DNA from: Pyrocephalus nanus
Lineage: Eukaryota; Chordata; Aves; Passeriformes; Tyrannidae
DNA: 64,000 nt
NCBI GenBank assembly: GCA_038380795.1
Contig: CM076266.1
Span: 44,972,425-45,036,424, forward strand
Direction: 5' to 3'
Positions 63,114 through 64,000 of the stretch are shown here, piece after piece. Both the position numbers and the translations under genes were made by a program. The notes under the pieces were generated by a model that saw only the letters and a list, made by a program, of their open reading frames with translations, was not told where the DNA came from and did no database searches. Every line of letters starts with the position of its first letter. Positions within the stretch are counted from its first letter, which is position 1.

Positions 63114-64000
63114 AATCATAGAATCAACCGGGTTGGAAAAGCCCTCTGAGGTCACCAAGTCCAAAGCTTGATCCAACACTGCTGTGCTTACTTGACCACA
63201 GCACTAAGGGCCACATCCAGTCTCATCTTAAAAACTTCTAGGAACAGTGAATCCACCACCTTCCCGAGCAGCCCATTCCAATGTCTGATTACTCTCTCTG
63301 TAAAAAATTTCTTCCTAGTATCCAACCTCAACCTCCCCTGCACAGCTTAAGACTGTGCCCTCTTGTCCTACAGCTGGTTGCCCGAGAGAAGAGACCGACC
63401 CCCACTTGGCTACAACCTCCTTTACAGGTAGTTGTAGAGAGTGATGAGGTCACCTCTGAACCTCCTCTTCTCCAGGGTAAACAACCCCAGCTCCCTCAGC
63501 CTCTCCTCACAGAACTTGTGCTCAAGTCCCTTCACCAGCCTAGTTGCTCTTCTCTGGACCTGCTCCAGCACCTCAATGTCTTTCCTGAACTGAGGGGCCC
63601 AGAACTGGACACAGCACTCCAGGTGTGGCCTCTCCAGCGCTGAGTATAGGGGAAGGATCACTTCCCTCATCCTGCTGGCCACACTGTTTTCCTGATCCAG
63701 ATCAGGATGCCATTGGCCTTCTTGGCCACCTGGGCACACTGCTGGCTCACATTCAGCTTCTTGTCAATCCAAACTCCCAGATCCCTTTCCACCTGGCTGC
63801 TCTCCAGCCACTCTGTGCCAAGCCTGTAGGGCTGCATGGGGTTGTTGTGGCCAAAGTGCAGGACCCAGCACTTGGCCTTGTTGAACCTCATCCCTTTGGA
63901 TTCAGCCCAACTCTCCAGCTTGTCCAGGTCCCTCTGAAGAGCCTTGCTCCCTTCCAGTAGATCAACACACCCTTCAACTTGGTGTCATCTGCAAATTTGC
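63114..64000 (-). mobile_element. CR1 LINE copy, - strand, runs off the right edge
   Basis: This is the best-preserved CR1 copy. The 3' terminus is at the left (CAATCATAGAATC on the + strand) and the 5' part continues beyond the window. Read on the - strand, 63998-63972 encodes KFADDTKLK with the catalytic Asp-Asp. The next frame (63891-63667) holds [28 protein letters not shown] and [16 protein letters not shown] third frame (63739-63422) carries the C-terminal tail with [32 protein letters not shown] and [11 protein letters not shown] frame change near 63965, another near 63690 and a premature stop after YNYL leave it without an intact enzyme. The family's endonuclease and most of its palm domain would lie to the right. 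Confidence 0.96.

Noticed and set aside
63281..63960. Long + strand open frames (up to 120 codons)
   Set aside because: They are antisense shadows of the - strand CR1 reverse-transcriptase region.
1..64000. CRISPR array, bacterial operon, riboswitch or phage elements
   Set aside because: The window has vertebrate repeats throughout, lacks dense coding, and has no regularly spaced repeats of CRISPR type.

Overview
The window reads as bird nuclear DNA. It is AT-rich, with no protein-coding exon or RNA gene that I can support. The main evidence for a bird is a set of CR1 (chicken repeat 1) non-LTR retrotransposon copies. These carry the family's reverse-transcriptase motifs (FSKAFDT, FADDTKL) and its usual 3' end, short direct repeats of the ATTCTATGAT type without a poly-A tail. 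Two solo LTRs begin TGTCCTGGTTTTGGCT or TGTGCTGGATTTGGCT and belong to a family I associate with endogenous retroviruses of neoavian birds. Placing the window more exactly, for example as a passerine, would be inference.

Layout. At 1-1374 I see only unique AT-rich sequence. A CR1 copy on the + strand lies at 1375-2584. The first solo LTR is at 5805-6403. From about 6.4 to 38.9 kb there is a long desert with homopolymer tracts, small tandem duplications, several very old palindromic interspersed repeats of the kind shared by birds, turtles and crocodilians (11.5, 12.2, 19.9 and 27.8 kb), and a doubtful old LTR-like block at 26.2-26.9 kb. CR1 3' fragments on the - strand lie at 38.98-39.23 and 46.63-46.96 kb, and CR1 tail scraps on the + strand at 43.0 kb. 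A perfect 21-bp-stem palindrome is at 49.75 kb. MIR/L2-like relics are at 53.4 and 53.9 kb. Two diverged copies of a ~92-bp sequence (56.6 and 58.2 kb) flank a + strand CR1 at 57.1-57.8 kb. The second solo LTR (62079-62650) has a clean 5-bp target duplication. The best-preserved CR1, on the - strand, enters from the right edge (63114-64000).

Function. No genes act together here: everything recognisable is a dead transposable element or a simple repeat. Seven runs of 15 or more T lie on the + strand against one comparable A run. That would fit an intron of a gene transcribed left to right, but it is weak evidence. Blocks that could be conserved non-coding elements cannot be judged without an alignment. 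I found no new biological system. The most unusual items are the perfect hairpin at 49754-49799, the palindromic 15-bp array at 5211-5271 and the paired 92-bp repeats around the CR1.
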